From CAVYOD01 sp963770045 (lineage in GTDB: Bacteria > Acidobacteriota > Aminicenantia > Aminicenantales > CAVYOD01), in NCBI GenBank assembly GCA_963770045.1, contig CAVYOD010000020.1:98818-162817 (forward strand): a stretch of 64,000 nt of DNA, given 5' to 3'. This document shows, in pieces, positions 20,212-29,462 of this stretch. The translations under genes were made by a program, and so were the position numbers. Under the pieces are notes generated by a model, which had not been told where the DNA came from, searched no databases, and saw only the letters and a list, made by a program, of their open reading frames with translations. The first letter of the stretch is position 1, and each line of letters starts with the position of its first letter.

Positions 20212-20883
20212 ATGCGGATTCTTGTTGTTGAAGACGCGAGGCGCCTGGCGGGCATCATCAAGAGAGGCCTCATTGAGGAAGGGTACGCGGTGGACAACGC
20301 TTATGACGGTGAAGAAGCCCAGTATATGGCGGAATCCACTCCCTTTGACATGATTATCCTGGACATCATGCTCCCTAAAAAGGACGGAGTGACGATCTGC
20401 CGTGAGCTCCGGGCGAAAAAAGTGAACACTCCGATCCTCATGCTCACCGCAAAAGACAGTGTTGAGGACAAAGTGGCCGGGCTCGACTCCGGGGCCGACG
20501 ACTACCAGGTTAAGCCCTTCGCTTTTGCAGAGCTTCTGGCCCGGGTACGTGCCTTGCTCAGGCGCGAGGCCCTTCCCAAGACCCAGAAGCTCGAGGTCGG
20601 AGATCTGGTCATGGATGGTCAAACACGGGAGGTCTGGAGGGGGCAGAGGAAAATAGATTTGACCACTAAAGAGTATGCCATTCTGGAATATTTTATGCGC
20701 CGACCCAACGCGGTCGTTACGAGGACTATGCTCGGAGAGAATGTCTGGGACTACGAATTCGACGGCATCTCGAACATCATTGACGTCTATGTGCGCCGGA
20801 TTCGCCGCAAAATCGATGAGGACGGGCAGGAAAGCCTGATTCAGACCTTGAGAGGGGCGGGTTACCGCCTGCGTGTCACATGA
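20212..20883 (+). CDS. OmpR-family response regulator
   Basis: A 223-residue two-domain protein. The receiver has the acidic pair E7/D8, phospho-acceptor D51 (MIILDIMLP), T79 and K101 (YQVKP). The C-terminal winged helix (KIDLTTKEYAILEYFMRRPN to LIQTLRGAGYRLRV) is OmpR/PhoB type. The linker and length are those of the CusR/QseB/MprA groups. The stop overlaps the kinase start (ATGA, 20880-20883), so the two are translationally coupled. The regulated genes cannot be read from the window. All key residues are intact. Confidence 0.93.
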   Translation: MRILVVEDARRLAGIIKRGLIEEGYAVDNAYDGEEAQYMAESTPFDMIILDIMLPKKDGVTICRELRAKKVNTPILMLTAKDSVEDKVAGLDSGADDYQVKPFAFAELLARVRALLRREALPKTQKLEVGDLVMDGQTREVWRGQRKIDLTTKEYAILEYFMRRPNAVVTRTMLGENVWDYEFDGISNIIDVYVRRIRRKIDEDGQESLIQTLRGAGYRLRVT

Positions 20884-22262
20884 CGATACTCAAAAGCATT
20901 AAATTACGCTTAACAGTCTGGTACTTGATTGCCTTCGTGGTCCTGCTGGCGGTATTCGGGACGGTGGCCTATTTCATGTTAAAGAAGAACCTGTATCGAA
21001 ACCTCGATGAGGCCCTGCGAGCGCGGGTAACCGAGTTGGAGAGTGGCATTAAGTTGGAGAACGGTCAGATCAGCTTCGAACAGAAATTTAATGACCTCGT
21101 CTTCATTTACAACGCCGATGGTGCTCTGTTGCAGAGGCTGGGGCCCAATGTCAGGTTTGCCAATCTTGAGGCGATGGTCCAACAGGCTCTTTTTGGCCAG
21201 AGCTCTTTTCAGACGGCATCAACGACAGAGGGGCAGGATGTGCGGCTGTACGCGGCGCCCTTCAATGTCGATTCACGCACGCGGATCGCGATCGTCGTCG
21301 GCCGACTGCCTCGAGAGATACAAGACGTGCTGGCAATCTTCCGGGTGGTCATTATCTACTCGGCCTTGGGCGTCGTCCTATTGGCCGGCGCCGGCGGCAT
21401 GTTCTTGGCGAACCGGACCCTGAAGCCGGTCGAGCACATCACGGATATCGCCCGGGGGATAGGCGAGGGCGATCTGAGCCGCCGGATCGACTTCCAGAGC
21501 GATGACGAAATGGGCCGGCTGGCCTCAACCCTGAACGGGATGATCGCCCGTCTCGAAGAGGCTTTTAATAGACAGCGGCAATTCGCGGCCGACGCTTCCC
21601 ATGAGTTGCGAACGCCTCTCGCAGTCATCCAGGCCGAGTCTTCGCTTGCCCTGGACAAAAAGAGGACGCAGGCGGAGTACCGAAAGTCGTTGGAGCTCGT
21701 CTCCCAGGAAGTGGCGTACATGTCCGAGATCATCAGCAAACTGCTCATCCTCGCGCGCAGTGATGCCGGCAGTGAACAGGTCAACTTCCAGGAGATCAAT
21801 TTGCGCGACCTCTGGGTTGAACTCTCCTCGGATGTGGAAGCGCTTGCTCAAGAGAAGGGTTTACAGTTCCTTCAGGGGCCGATGGATAATCTCACGATCA
21901 ATGGAGATAGGCTCAAGTTGAGACAGCTATTCCTTAACATCCTGGACAACGCTATCCGCTATACCCCGAGCGGCGGCTCCATCTCTTGCTCGCTGGTAAG
22001 GAAAGAGAATCGTGCGGTGGTGACCATCGGCGACACAGGCATCGGTATCCCGGCCGAGCACCTGCCGTTCATTTTCGACCGGTTTTATCGTGTAGACAAA
22101 GCGCGCTCCCGTGCTGAGGGCGGCATGGGGCTTGGTCTGGCGATCGCCGGTTCTATCGTCAAGGTGCACGGCGGAGAGATTGATATCGAAAGCCAGGTCG
22201 GCAAAGGCAGCACCGTTCATATCATGCTTCCCCTGCTCGAATCGCCGAAAGAAGAGACCTGA
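20880..22262 (+). CDS. Membrane sensor histidine kinase (HisKA/HATPase), partner of the response regulator
   Basis: A 460-residue kinase. TM1 is at about residues 10-33, a periplasmic sensor region of about 120 residues follows, and TM2 (VVIIYSALGVVLLAGAGGMF) is at about 156-175. Next is a HAMP domain starting NRTLKPVEHI, an H-box with His241 in ADASHELRTPLAVIQ, an N-box NILDNAIRYTP, and G-boxes IGDTGIGIP and GGMGLGLAI. It has the layout of CusS/BaeS/ArlS-type kinases that sense envelope or metal stress. The ligand is unknown. The gene is intact. Confidence 0.93.
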   Translation: MTILKSIKLRLTVWYLIAFVVLLAVFGTVAYFMLKKNLYRNLDEALRARVTELESGIKLENGQISFEQKFNDLVFIYNADGALLQRLGPNVRFANLEAMVQQALFGQSSFQTASTTEGQDVRLYAAPFNVDSRTRIAIVVGRLPREIQDVLAIFRVVIIYSALGVVLLAGAGGMFLANRTLKPVEHITDIARGIGEGDLSRRIDFQSDDEMGRLASTLNGMIARLEEAFNRQRQFAADASHELRTPLAVIQAESSLALDKKRTQAEYRKSLELVSQEVAYMSEIISKLLILARSDAGSEQVNFQEINLRDLWVELSSDVEALAQEKGLQFLQGPMDNLTINGDRLKLRQLFLNILDNAIRYTPSGGSISCSLVRKENRAVVTIGDTGIGIPAEHLPFIFDRFYRVDKARSRAEGGMGLGLAIAGSIVKVHGGEIDIESQVGKGSTVHIMLPLLESPKEET

Positions 22263-22462
22263 AAGGGCCATTCTTCCCAGCTTTTTTGATTGCCGACCAA
22301 GTTTGCGGCGGCATGAAGGCGGGAGATTCCGCATCTTTGCTCGATTCCAAGAATCTGACGCAGGCTCGGCGGGCTTTTTCTCGTCTTCGTTGAGCGCCTG
22401 TCGAGCCGATGTGTCTGCCATGTCCCCACTCTTAGATCCCAGCAGGGTCTGTGGACTGAAAC

Positions 22463-23702
22463 TTAGGTATAGATCACTTTCAGGTGGTCTATCCTCCGGG
22501 CGATGTCCACCCGCCTGGCGCAGACGGCCCGGCACCGGCTGCAGGAGGGCATTGATCCAGGCCATGTCCTTCCGGAATGCCGGTGAGCGTCGTCCGGGCT
22601 TCGTGAAAATTCGCGTAGCAGGCGGCATACATGTGAGTGCGCATGAGCGAGGGGATGTCGACGCCTCTGGGACAGGCGGCGGTGCAGGCGTAGCACTGTG
22701 CGCACACCCCTCCCAGGGCCAGCTTGACATTCCGGTCTTCCAAGAATTTCTTTTCTTCGGGAGTATAGTCCAGGTTATAGGCTACGGAGAGATCTTCCTC
22801 CAACTCTTGAAAAGTCTGGAAGCCCGGGACGGCCGTGGCGATGAACGGGTGCCGCAAAACCCACTTGAGGAGAGCGGTATTCATAATCTCCCCTTCGTAG
22901 AACCGCCTGTCATCAAACGGCTCGAACTCCCGGAACCAATCCTGCTTGCATTGAGTTTTCATGGCCACGAGGCCGATCCCCTTGGCGGCGGCGTTCTCCA
23001 GAGATTTGAGGAGCTTGGTGTTGTCTCCCAGGGAGTAGTTCAATGCAACCAGAATCACCTCGTAAAACCCATCCTGGACAGCGGCGTTCAGGCACTCCGG
23101 CATTTTGCCGTGGATCGAAAAACCGGTGTGGTGGGCCCTTTTCTCTTTCTTGACCTGTTCCATCGCGCTCAAGAATCCGGGATGACGAATGTAGTCGGGG
23201 CCGCTGGCGTCATGGAGATAGATCATATCCACATAATCTGTTTGCAGCCGTTCCAGGGATTTGGCGAAATGCTGAAGGAAGTGCGCTTTGACCTCCTCCG
23301 TCTTCATCTGGGCCAGAAACGGCGGCTGGATTTTTGGAACTTTGGTGGCGATGTAGACCTTGTCGCGGACACCAAGTTCCTTGATCACTTTCCCGACCAT
23401 TTCCTCATTCTTGCCGCGCATGTAGGAAGCCGCGGTGTCGAAATGTCGCATCCCCAACTCATAGGCCCGCCGGACGAGGTCCGGGTTGTCGGAATTCATG
23501 ACTCCCATCGACACAACCGGGACCTCGATCCCGGTCCTCCCCAGCTTCCGGAAGACCATATCCTTTTTTTGCCCCGACGCTCCGAATTCCTCGGAGACGA
23601 GGCGCCACTTCGCGGGAGTCCCAAGAGGCCGAGGGAAGCGACGCCGGCCATGCTTTTGGAAAAAAATTCCCTCCGATTGCAGGTCCTAGTTTTCACTGCC
23701 AT
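22463..23702 (-). pseudogene. Tat-exported aldo/keto reductase with C-terminal 4Fe-4S domain, two frameshifts
   Basis: From ATG 23702 the N-terminus is a Tat signal (NRREFFSKSMAGVASLGLLG). A frame change near 23610 leads to DMVFRKLGRTGIEVPVVSMG and the full aldo/keto reductase barrel, with Asp/Tyr in RHFDTAASYMRGKNEEMVG and the Lys in VYIATKVPK. The end carries a ferredoxin-like cluster, CAQCYACTAACPRGVDIPSL. A second shift near 22545 hides the last cysteines and tail (RCRAVCARRVDIARRIDHLK). Intact relatives are periplasmic NAD-independent oxidoreductases that pass electrons through the cluster. It is adjacent to AOR, another ferredoxin-linked enzyme. Confidence 0.85.
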
Positions 23703-23764
23703 GATTCCTCCATCTGAATTTCTTAGAGTTCTGCTCTTCACTTCTTATTTCTCCACGAATGCCG

Positions 23765-23790
23765 GGGTGTCCCCTTGGGGAACGTCCCCC
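23765..23790. repeat. Solo arm of the REPIN family
   Basis: GGGTGTCCCCTTGGGGAACG and the following TCCCCC match the right arm of the palindrome at 496-523. No partner arm is present within 150 bp on either side. It lies 10 bp beyond the stop codon of the AOR gene, between AOR and the aldo/keto reductase start. Confidence 0.85.
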
Positions 23791-23799
23791 AGTTGCGGC

Positions 23800-25767
23800 T
23801 TATGTCTGAATCCCCAGCTTATGGAGAAGAGCACTCTCCACGATCCCATCTCTTGTCCAGCCCTGGGCATCATAATAAGCGTCCAGGATTGAATCATAGA
23901 GAACGGGATCAACGGCCTTTCCCTTGTGCGCACCCCGGCTCAGGGGCTCGGTGAGCTTCGCCGGCACATAGGCGTCATAGGCTCGCCCTCGGCCCTGGAT
24001 GTTATTGATGTGCCTTTCCAGGGCGTAAATCCTCACGCCACATGTTTTCATCGCCTCGGCTGAATATTCAAACCCGGTCAAACCATGATAGAGGGAAAGG
24101 AAAAGATCGGCGGCGACATCTTCCGGGAAAAAATCGCAGAGCCCCATCGAATCCACCAACGCCTTTCCGGTCTGACCCGCCGCGACATAAGAGGCCAGGT
24201 TCCCTGCTCCGACGAGTCCGCCTTCCTCGGCCTGGATCGTCCAGGCGTAGGTATGGTCTCCCCTTCCCCGGTTCGATGTCCCGTAGGCGGTGAACATCCC
24301 CGGGAAAACTTTGGGCTCTATCCCGGCGTACCCGAGGCCGCCAAAGGCTGTGGTCAGGCAACGCGAAATTTCTTGGAGATCGCCGGCCGGGAATCCGGCG
24401 CCGACCTCGGAGATGGTCAGGTCGGAGAAGCCGCCCAGCAGTCTTCCCGTGTCGCTCGATCCGTAGGCGATGTCCTTCAGGCAGCTGATCATGCCGGCCG
24501 CGCTGCCGAAGGCGGGAGCATTCTTGTATTTTTTGAGATAACCTTTCTCCGCGAGCTCCATGGCTCCGGACATGACGCTGCCCAAGGTCATCGTGTCAAG
24601 ACCCAGTTCGTTGCATAAAAAGTTCATGTGAAAGATCGCATCCCGGTCCAGGATGCCGCAATTGATCCAGAGGGCGATGGTTTCAAATTCGGGCCTGACC
24701 CCGCTCCCGGCATAGGCCCCGCTCTCGACGCTGGCCGCGCGGGTGCACATGACGTGGCGGCAGCGGTTACAGACTTTGTGCTTGCCGGAGATCTCGAGGA
24801 AAGCGTCGGTCCCGACTTTGGCGTAATCGGCTGGATCAAATGAGCCTTCGTCAAAATTGTGCCAGGGCAGATAGCCCCCCTTTTTTCCCAAATACTTTCC
24901 GTTGAAGGCCCTGTCCAGCCACCAGGTCGTCCCGGTGGTCGGCCGGAACGAGGCCGTCCACTGGGGATCAGCCACGTGGCTCTTGACCAGATCATCGAGC
25001 GCCTTTCCCGCCTTCTGGAATTTCTCCTCGTCATAATAGGATACAGACTCGCGGCCTGAGGCGGTGATGGCGACCAGGTTCTTGGACCCGAAGACGGCTC
25101 CCGCTCCGCCCCTCCCGAAATTCCGGTGATGATCGGCGGTCAGACAGGCAAACGCGACCTGATTCCAGCCCGCAGGCCCAAGGCAAACCGTCGAAGAGCC
25201 GGGATACTTTGAGCTGAGAAAATCTGTGATCGCAGAAGCCGGGCGGACGACTTTTTTCCCATCCATGACTTCGAAAAGCTCTTCTTCTGCCTCTATAACC
25301 TGGGCCTGGCCGTTTGACACCAGGATGCGCACGGGAGAGGACGCCCGGCCATCGATAATCAGCTGGTCCAAGCCGGCCCTTTTGAGCATATTATGAAAAA
25401 GTCCGCCGGCGCTCGAATGGGTGATTAACCCGAAGAGAGGTTTATGCTCCGGGACCCAGGGGACTTCCTCCGGAGACCGAGTCATCGTGCCGATGAAGGA
25501 GCAAGAGCCCCGTCCCGCTGTGGCCACGGGAGAATCGTTGAGCGGCCCCATGCCGAGGATAATCCTGTTTCCGGGGCCGAGAGGGTCCTGAAGCGGGCCC
25601 GTCCGCCGCAGATGGTCATAGATGAGGCGCGCCTGAAGACCACGCCCTCCGATATAGTCGCGGCAGATTTCACGGTCCGCATCCTTTACGGTGACCCTGC
25701 GTCCGGAGAGGTCGATGTAGGCCCACTTTCCCTTGTATCCAAAAAAACCGTTTCCGGGCATGGACAT
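23800..25767 (-). CDS. aor: Aldehyde:ferredoxin oxidoreductase (tungstopterin enzyme)
   Basis: A 655-residue AOR-family protein. The N-terminal domain has IDLSGRRVTVKDADREICRD and YIGGRGLQARLIYDHL. The iron-sulfur ligands appear in CNRCRHVMC near residue 330, and pterin-contact regions such as GAGAVFGSKNLVAITASG are present. A late Cys (SMGLCDFF) is placed as the fourth cluster ligand. The enzyme oxidises aldehydes to acids with ferredoxin, typical of anaerobes fermenting amino acids or sugars. ATG 25767 is supported by AAAGGAG with 5-base spacing. The substrate class (AOR versus glyceraldehyde- or formaldehyde-type) cannot be set without alignment. Confidence 0.9.
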   Translation of the reverse strand: MSMPGNGFFGYKGKWAYIDLSGRRVTVKDADREICRDYIGGRGLQARLIYDHLRRTGPLQDPLGPGNRIILGMGPLNDSPVATAGRGSCSFIGTMTRSPEEVPWVPEHKPLFGLITHSSAGGLFHNMLKRAGLDQLIIDGRASSPVRILVSNGQAQVIEAEEELFEVMDGKKVVRPASAITDFLSSKYPGSSTVCLGPAGWNQVAFACLTADHHRNFGRGGAGAVFGSKNLVAITASGRESVSYYDEEKFQKAGKALDDLVKSHVADPQWTASFRPTTGTTWWLDRAFNGKYLGKKGGYLPWHNFDEGSFDPADYAKVGTDAFLEISGKHKVCNRCRHVMCTRAASVESGAYAGSGVRPEFETIALWINCGILDRDAIFHMNFLCNELGLDTMTLGSVMSGAMELAEKGYLKKYKNAPAFGSAAGMISCLKDIAYGSSDTGRLLGGFSDLTISEVGAGFPAGDLQEISRCLTTAFGGLGYAGIEPKVFPGMFTAYGTSNRGRGDHTYAWTIQAEEGGLVGAGNLASYVAAGQTGKALVDSMGLCDFFPEDVAADLFLSLYHGLTGFEYSAEAMKTCGVRIYALERHINNIQGRGRAYDAYVPAKLTEPLSRGAHKGKAVDPVLYDSILDAYYDAQGWTRDGIVESALLHKLGIQT

Positions 25768-25971
25768 GGTGGCTCCTTGTAAAGAAGATTTGGGGAGAGT
25801 CGAGATTTGCGTTCTCAGGATTTTTCTGGGTCGCGGTTCACGGAGGCATTATATGGAGATTAAACCCGAGAAGCAAGGTCAGAAGCCGCCCGGGAGGCAT
25901 GTCAAAACCCATGATCATTCTGAAATTGCATCGTCGAATCGATGTGATATAATAAAAAATAACAAAAATCA

Positions 25972-26514
25972 ATGATCCAATCCGTAGCCCATCAAAAGAG
26001 GACAAGAACAAAGAGCCCGGAAAAACCACCACTCGACCTTGAAGAGGTCATCTTGAAGTGCTGGCCGCAAATCAACTTCAGGGTCAGAAAATCGATCGGG
26101 TACAAGGACTCGAACTGGGAAGACATCGCCAGCGACATCCTGATGAACACGCTGGTGGCTATAAGAGAGGGAAAGTACAAGGGAAAGAGCTCGATCGAGA
26201 CGTTCATTTACACCATCACCACGCGCAGGATCATTGATTACATCAGAAAGAAGTACAGGACGCTGAAGAGCATCCCGGAGCAAGGGCGGCCTCCGGATCC
26301 TTTCGAATACGTCAAGCAGAAGGAAGGGTACGATCTCCTGGCAAGACATCTCAGGGCGCTCAAACCCAAGCACGCCGATATGCTCTACCTCTACTATTAT
26401 CTGGAGCTTTCCCGGAACGAAATTGCCGATATCTATGGAATCACTCTCCAAAGGGTCAGCGAAATCCTGACCGAAGCCAAGAAATCCCTGAGGCTGATCA
26501 TCCAAACTCAGTGA
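25972..26514 (+). CDS. ECF-like RNA polymerase sigma factor
   Basis: A 180-residue sigma-70 family protein. Region 2 appears as NWEDIASDILMNTLVAIREG and SIETFIYTITTRRIIDYIRK. Region 4 appears as HLRALKPKHADMLYLYYYLE and SRNEIADIYGITLQRVSEIL, with the recognition helix. The N-terminal 25 residues are basic and unstructured. No anti-sigma gene is adjacent; the downstream peptidase begins 137 bp later and may be a target. The Shine-Dalgarno sequence is weak. It shares general layout with the sigma/LuxR hybrid at 19.3 kb but has a normal sigma region 4. Confidence 0.8.
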   Translation: MIQSVAHQKRTRTKSPEKPPLDLEEVILKCWPQINFRVRKSIGYKDSNWEDIASDILMNTLVAIREGKYKGKSSIETFIYTITTRRIIDYIRKKYRTLKSIPEQGRPPDPFEYVKQKEGYDLLARHLRALKPKHADMLYLYYYLELSRNEIADIYGITLQRVSEILTEAKKSLRLIIQTQ

Positions 26515-26650
26515 GGCGGCGTGCGGCTTGGCTTTCTGAAAACTTTTGCTTCTTCGCATAAACCTCGAAGCGTTCACCCAGGTATATATTAGAGGATGGA
26601 TGATCGTCGAGGCTGGCGGCGTCCATCAGAAAAGAACCACGGAGATATAT

Positions 26651-27919
26651 ATGCTGAAGAGGTTTTTTCTCTTTGCTCTCGCTATAGTTCTGTTGGGACC
26701 GCGGCCGGTCCGGGCCCAAGCCCGGCATTTTTCTCCCCAGGATGTCTCTCTTAAGACCGTCGACTACAAGCTTGACCTTGACATCGACTTCAAAGACAGA
26801 AAAATCGCAGGAGACTGTCGATTGACCGTTTCCAATCCCGGTCCTCAACCTGTCGAGAAAATCCCCTTGATCCTGTATCGGCTGATGAAGGTCACCGCCG
26901 CCAAGGACGGCCATGGGGCGAACCTGACTTTCAGCCAGCAGGTCTTGGCCTTCGAAGACTGTGATAAGCTCCAGGTTAACTTCATTGAGGTTTCTTTGAA
27001 GAGCCCGATCAGGCAGGGAGAGAGGCGCACCGTCGAAATCCTCTATGACGGCCACCTGTGCGGCTACTCGGAAGCCATGCAGTATGTCAAAGATCATGTA
27101 GACATCGATTACACCATCATTCGAACCGATAGTTTTGCTTATCCCGAGGTCGGGGTCCCCTCCTGGAAAGCGAACAGGGCCGCCGGCCTGCAATTTTTTA
27201 ATTATCTGGTCAAAGTCGGAGTCCCTGACTCTCTGACCGTAGCCAACGGGGGAAAATTGGTCGCCAAGTCCGGGCGGAATGGCATTGTGTCCTATGTCTA
27301 TCAAAATCTTAGGCCCGCCTGGAGAATAGACGCCGCTATCGCCAAGTATGAACTCCTAGCGGACGTTCCAAACAGCCTGAGTGTTTTCCATTTCCAGAAA
27401 GACAAAGACGGCGCTCGGGCGGTCCTGAAAGCCCTCAGTGATGCCTTCGAGCTCTATAAGAGTTGGTTTGGTCCGCTGGAGGGGACGCCGGAATACTCGC
27501 TGATCGAGGTCCCGGAGGGATATGGATCGCAGGCGGATGTCACCTCCATCCTCCTGACCCGGGACTCGTTCCTGAGCAAAGACAACCTGACCGATCTTTA
27601 CCATGAGATCGCTCATCGCTGGGATGTGACTGCGAGGGATCCGCTTCCTTCGCGGTTCGAGAGCGAAGGGAGGGCCGGAGAAAAAGAGCTCCTCGACAGC
27701 CTAGCCTCATTTCACCGCAAATATGGCCCGACCGGCGCCACGGCTGAGGACTTCATCATCCATTTGAGGCAAAATCTAAAAATCGACCTGACAAAATTGC
27801 TCCAGGACTGGGTCTATGGAGCCAAGTCCTCGGATTATCTCATCAATAAAATCCCGATCGACCAAATCGTCAAGAAGTATCTGCAAACTGAGGGACGTTC
27901 CCCAGGAGGACACTCTTAG
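26651..27919 (+). CDS. M1-like (gluzincin) peptidase, shortened, C-terminus formed by a REPIN arm
   Basis: ATG 26651 follows CGGAGAT. There is a signal peptide, then an M1 N-terminal beta domain (YKLDLDIDFKDRKIAGDCRL, VEKIPLILYRLM). Further on, PEYSLIEVPEGYGSQAD replaces the usual GAMEN region, and the zinc motif is HEIAHRW with a Glu in ESEG slightly closer than the usual 18 residues. After that Glu about 100 expected residues are missing, and the text jumps to EKELLDSLASFHRKYGPTGA and LKIDLTKLLQDWVYGAKSSD. At 422 residues it is shorter than secreted M1 relatives, so activity is doubtful. The last residues, TEGRSPGGHS and the stop, are read from the left arm of REPIN copy 2. Confidence 0.7.
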   Translation: MLKRFFLFALAIVLLGPRPVRAQARHFSPQDVSLKTVDYKLDLDIDFKDRKIAGDCRLTVSNPGPQPVEKIPLILYRLMKVTAAKDGHGANLTFSQQVLAFEDCDKLQVNFIEVSLKSPIRQGERRTVEILYDGHLCGYSEAMQYVKDHVDIDYTIIRTDSFAYPEVGVPSWKANRAAGLQFFNYLVKVGVPDSLTVANGGKLVAKSGRNGIVSYVYQNLRPAWRIDAAIAKYELLADVPNSLSVFHFQKDKDGARAVLKALSDAFELYKSWFGPLEGTPEYSLIEVPEGYGSQADVTSILLTRDSFLSKDNLTDLYHEIAHRWDVTARDPLPSRFESEGRAGEKELLDSLASFHRKYGPTGATAEDFIIHLRQNLKIDLTKLLQDWVYGAKSSDYLINKIPIDQIVKKYLQTEGRSPGGHS

Positions 27920-28001
27920 GATCTCAAAATCAGTTTATTATGCTAACGAAGCGGCACTCTTTTGATTGGAGGTTGAAGGGTGTCCCTTTGGGGAACGTCC
28001 C
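27892..28001. repeat. REPIN-like palindrome, copy 2
   Basis: The left arm 27892-27918 (GGGACGTTCCCCAGGAGGAC, then ACTCTTA) and right arm 27974-28001 (TGAAGGGTGTCCCTTTGGGG, then AACGTCCC) are imperfect complements with several mismatches, about 55 bp apart. The left arm overlaps the end of the M1-like coding sequence and provides its stop codon. Its arms have diverged more than those of copy 1, suggesting it is older. Confidence 0.82.
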
Positions 28002-28024
28002 CCAGTATGCTATGATAAGAAAAA

Positions 28025-28257
28025 ATGGTCGCATTTCCCGGCATCGCGACTTTTGTAGCCATTGTCCTGATGGGTCTTGCATTTTACGAAGCAGAAGCTA
28101 AGGGTCGGATCATCATCTTCAGCCTCGCTGCACTCACTTTTCTCTTGCCGGTGTTTGTTCCCTCGCTGGCCATAAAACTATCTGTTTTGTCGCCAGGATA
28201 CTGCTCGGCATCGGATGCCTTGTCTACTGGAAATGGATCACGACCTATTTTGGCTAA
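28025..28257 (+). pseudogene. Small membrane protein, one frameshift
   Basis: Two hydrophobic segments are visible, ATFVAIVLMGLAFYEAEAKG and IIIFSLAALTFLLPVFVPSL. A one-base shift near 28175 then continues as TICFVARILLGIGCLVYWKW, then ITTYFG and a stop at 28255-28257. Joined, the product is about 77 residues with three transmembrane segments. No family recognised. It begins 24 bp after REPIN copy 2, whose edge probably holds its promoter region. Confidence 0.55.
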
Positions 28258-28334
28258 AAAAGGGGCACCAGACTTGATTAGCAGCAAAGTCTGGAGCCCT
28301 CAGAATTTATATAAAAGATATTGGGGAGGAGAAC

Positions 28335-29387
28335 ATGAGCAAAAAGAAAATCTCGTCGGACCTTATGGTCGCTTGCCTGGCAACAGTGATGATTGTCGCG
28401 CTGAATCCTTCGGTCATCCTTGCCCAAAAACCGCCTGGCTATCATCTCCTTAAGAAGATCGTCATCGGCGGCGAGGGCTTCTGGGATTATCTGACCTTGG
28501 ATGTCCAGACACGCCGGCTCTACATCGCCCATTCCACTGTCGTCGAGGTCTTGAACGTAGACACAGGGGTCAAGGGAGAGCCCATCACAAACTTGAATGG
28601 CGTGCACGGTGTCGCTCTGGCTCCGGATCTGGGCCGCGGCTTTATCTCGAACGGCCGCAGCGCTACGGTTTCCATTTTCGACCTGAAAACCGGCAAAATC
28701 TCCGGGGAAGTCCCGACCGGGAAAAACCCAGATGCCATCACCTACGATGAGCCAACCCACCGCGTCTTCGCTTTCAACGCCGGGAGCGACAGCTCAACCG
28801 TCATCGATGCGTCCAGCGGAAAAGTCGTCGGCACGGTCGATCTGGGCGGGGGGCCTGAATTCTCTGTTCCGGACGGGAAGGGGATGATCTTTGTCAATCT
28901 CGAAGACAAGAGCGAGATCGTCGGGTTCGATGCCCGGACGCTCGAGATCAAGCACCGCTGGCCCCTGGCGCCGGGCGAGGGTCCCTCGGGCCTGGCCATC
29001 GATTTGAAGAACAGGCGCCTTTTTAGCGTCTGCGGAAATAAACAGCTCGTGGTGATGGATGCCGATAGTGGCAAGGTCATTGCCAGCCTCCCCATCGGAG
29101 GCGGGGTTGACGCGGTCAGGTTTGACCCGTCGACCGGTCTGGTCTTCAGCTCTAATGGCGAGGGGACGTTGACCGTCATCCACCAGGACAGCCCGGACAA
29201 ATACAGGGTCCAGGAGACAGTTGTGACCGCACGCGGGGCCCGCACCCTGGAGCTCGATCCCAAAACTCACCGTGTTTTTCTGGCCACGGCGGAGTTCGGG
29301 CCTGCACCTGCGGCGACCAAAGAGAAGCCGCGACCGCGTCCGACCATTGTGCCGGGAACGTTTATGATCCTCGAGTTCGGGAAATAG
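28335..29387 (+). CDS. Secreted YncE-like beta-propeller protein
   Basis: A 350-residue protein with a signal peptide ending near SVILAQ. Repeated blade motifs of the YVTN/YncE type follow: TRRLYIAHSTVVEVLNVDTG, VHGVALAPDLGRGFISNGRS, DAITYDEPTHRVFAFNAGSD, PSGLAIDLKNRRLFSVCGNK, and ARTLELDPKTHRVFLATAEF. Seven blades can be counted approximately. Such periplasmic propellers act as binding or scaffolding proteins, and the ligand is unknown. ATG 28335 follows GGGGAGGAG. The gene is intact and stands alone before hrpA. Confidence 0.8.
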   Translation: MSKKKISSDLMVACLATVMIVALNPSVILAQKPPGYHLLKKIVIGGEGFWDYLTLDVQTRRLYIAHSTVVEVLNVDTGVKGEPITNLNGVHGVALAPDLGRGFISNGRSATVSIFDLKTGKISGEVPTGKNPDAITYDEPTHRVFAFNAGSDSSTVIDASSGKVVGTVDLGGGPEFSVPDGKGMIFVNLEDKSEIVGFDARTLEIKHRWPLAPGEGPSGLAIDLKNRRLFSVCGNKQLVVMDADSGKVIASLPIGGGVDAVRFDPSTGLVFSSNGEGTLTVIHQDSPDKYRVQETVVTARGARTLELDPKTHRVFLATAEFGPAPAATKEKPRPRPTIVPGTFMILEFGK

Positions 29388-29462
29388 CCGCCGCGAAAGC
29401 CGCCTCTCTCGCTTGTATCGTCTTCCTGACTTCGCCTGGCCTCAAGAAAATCAAAGCCTCAA

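Noticed and set aside
22111..23892. Very long open frame (593 codons) on the plus strand
   Set aside because: It lies antisense to the aldo/keto reductase, whose reading gives a full family match; the plus-strand translation has no domain-like pattern and is rich in residues expected from a GC-skewed shadow.
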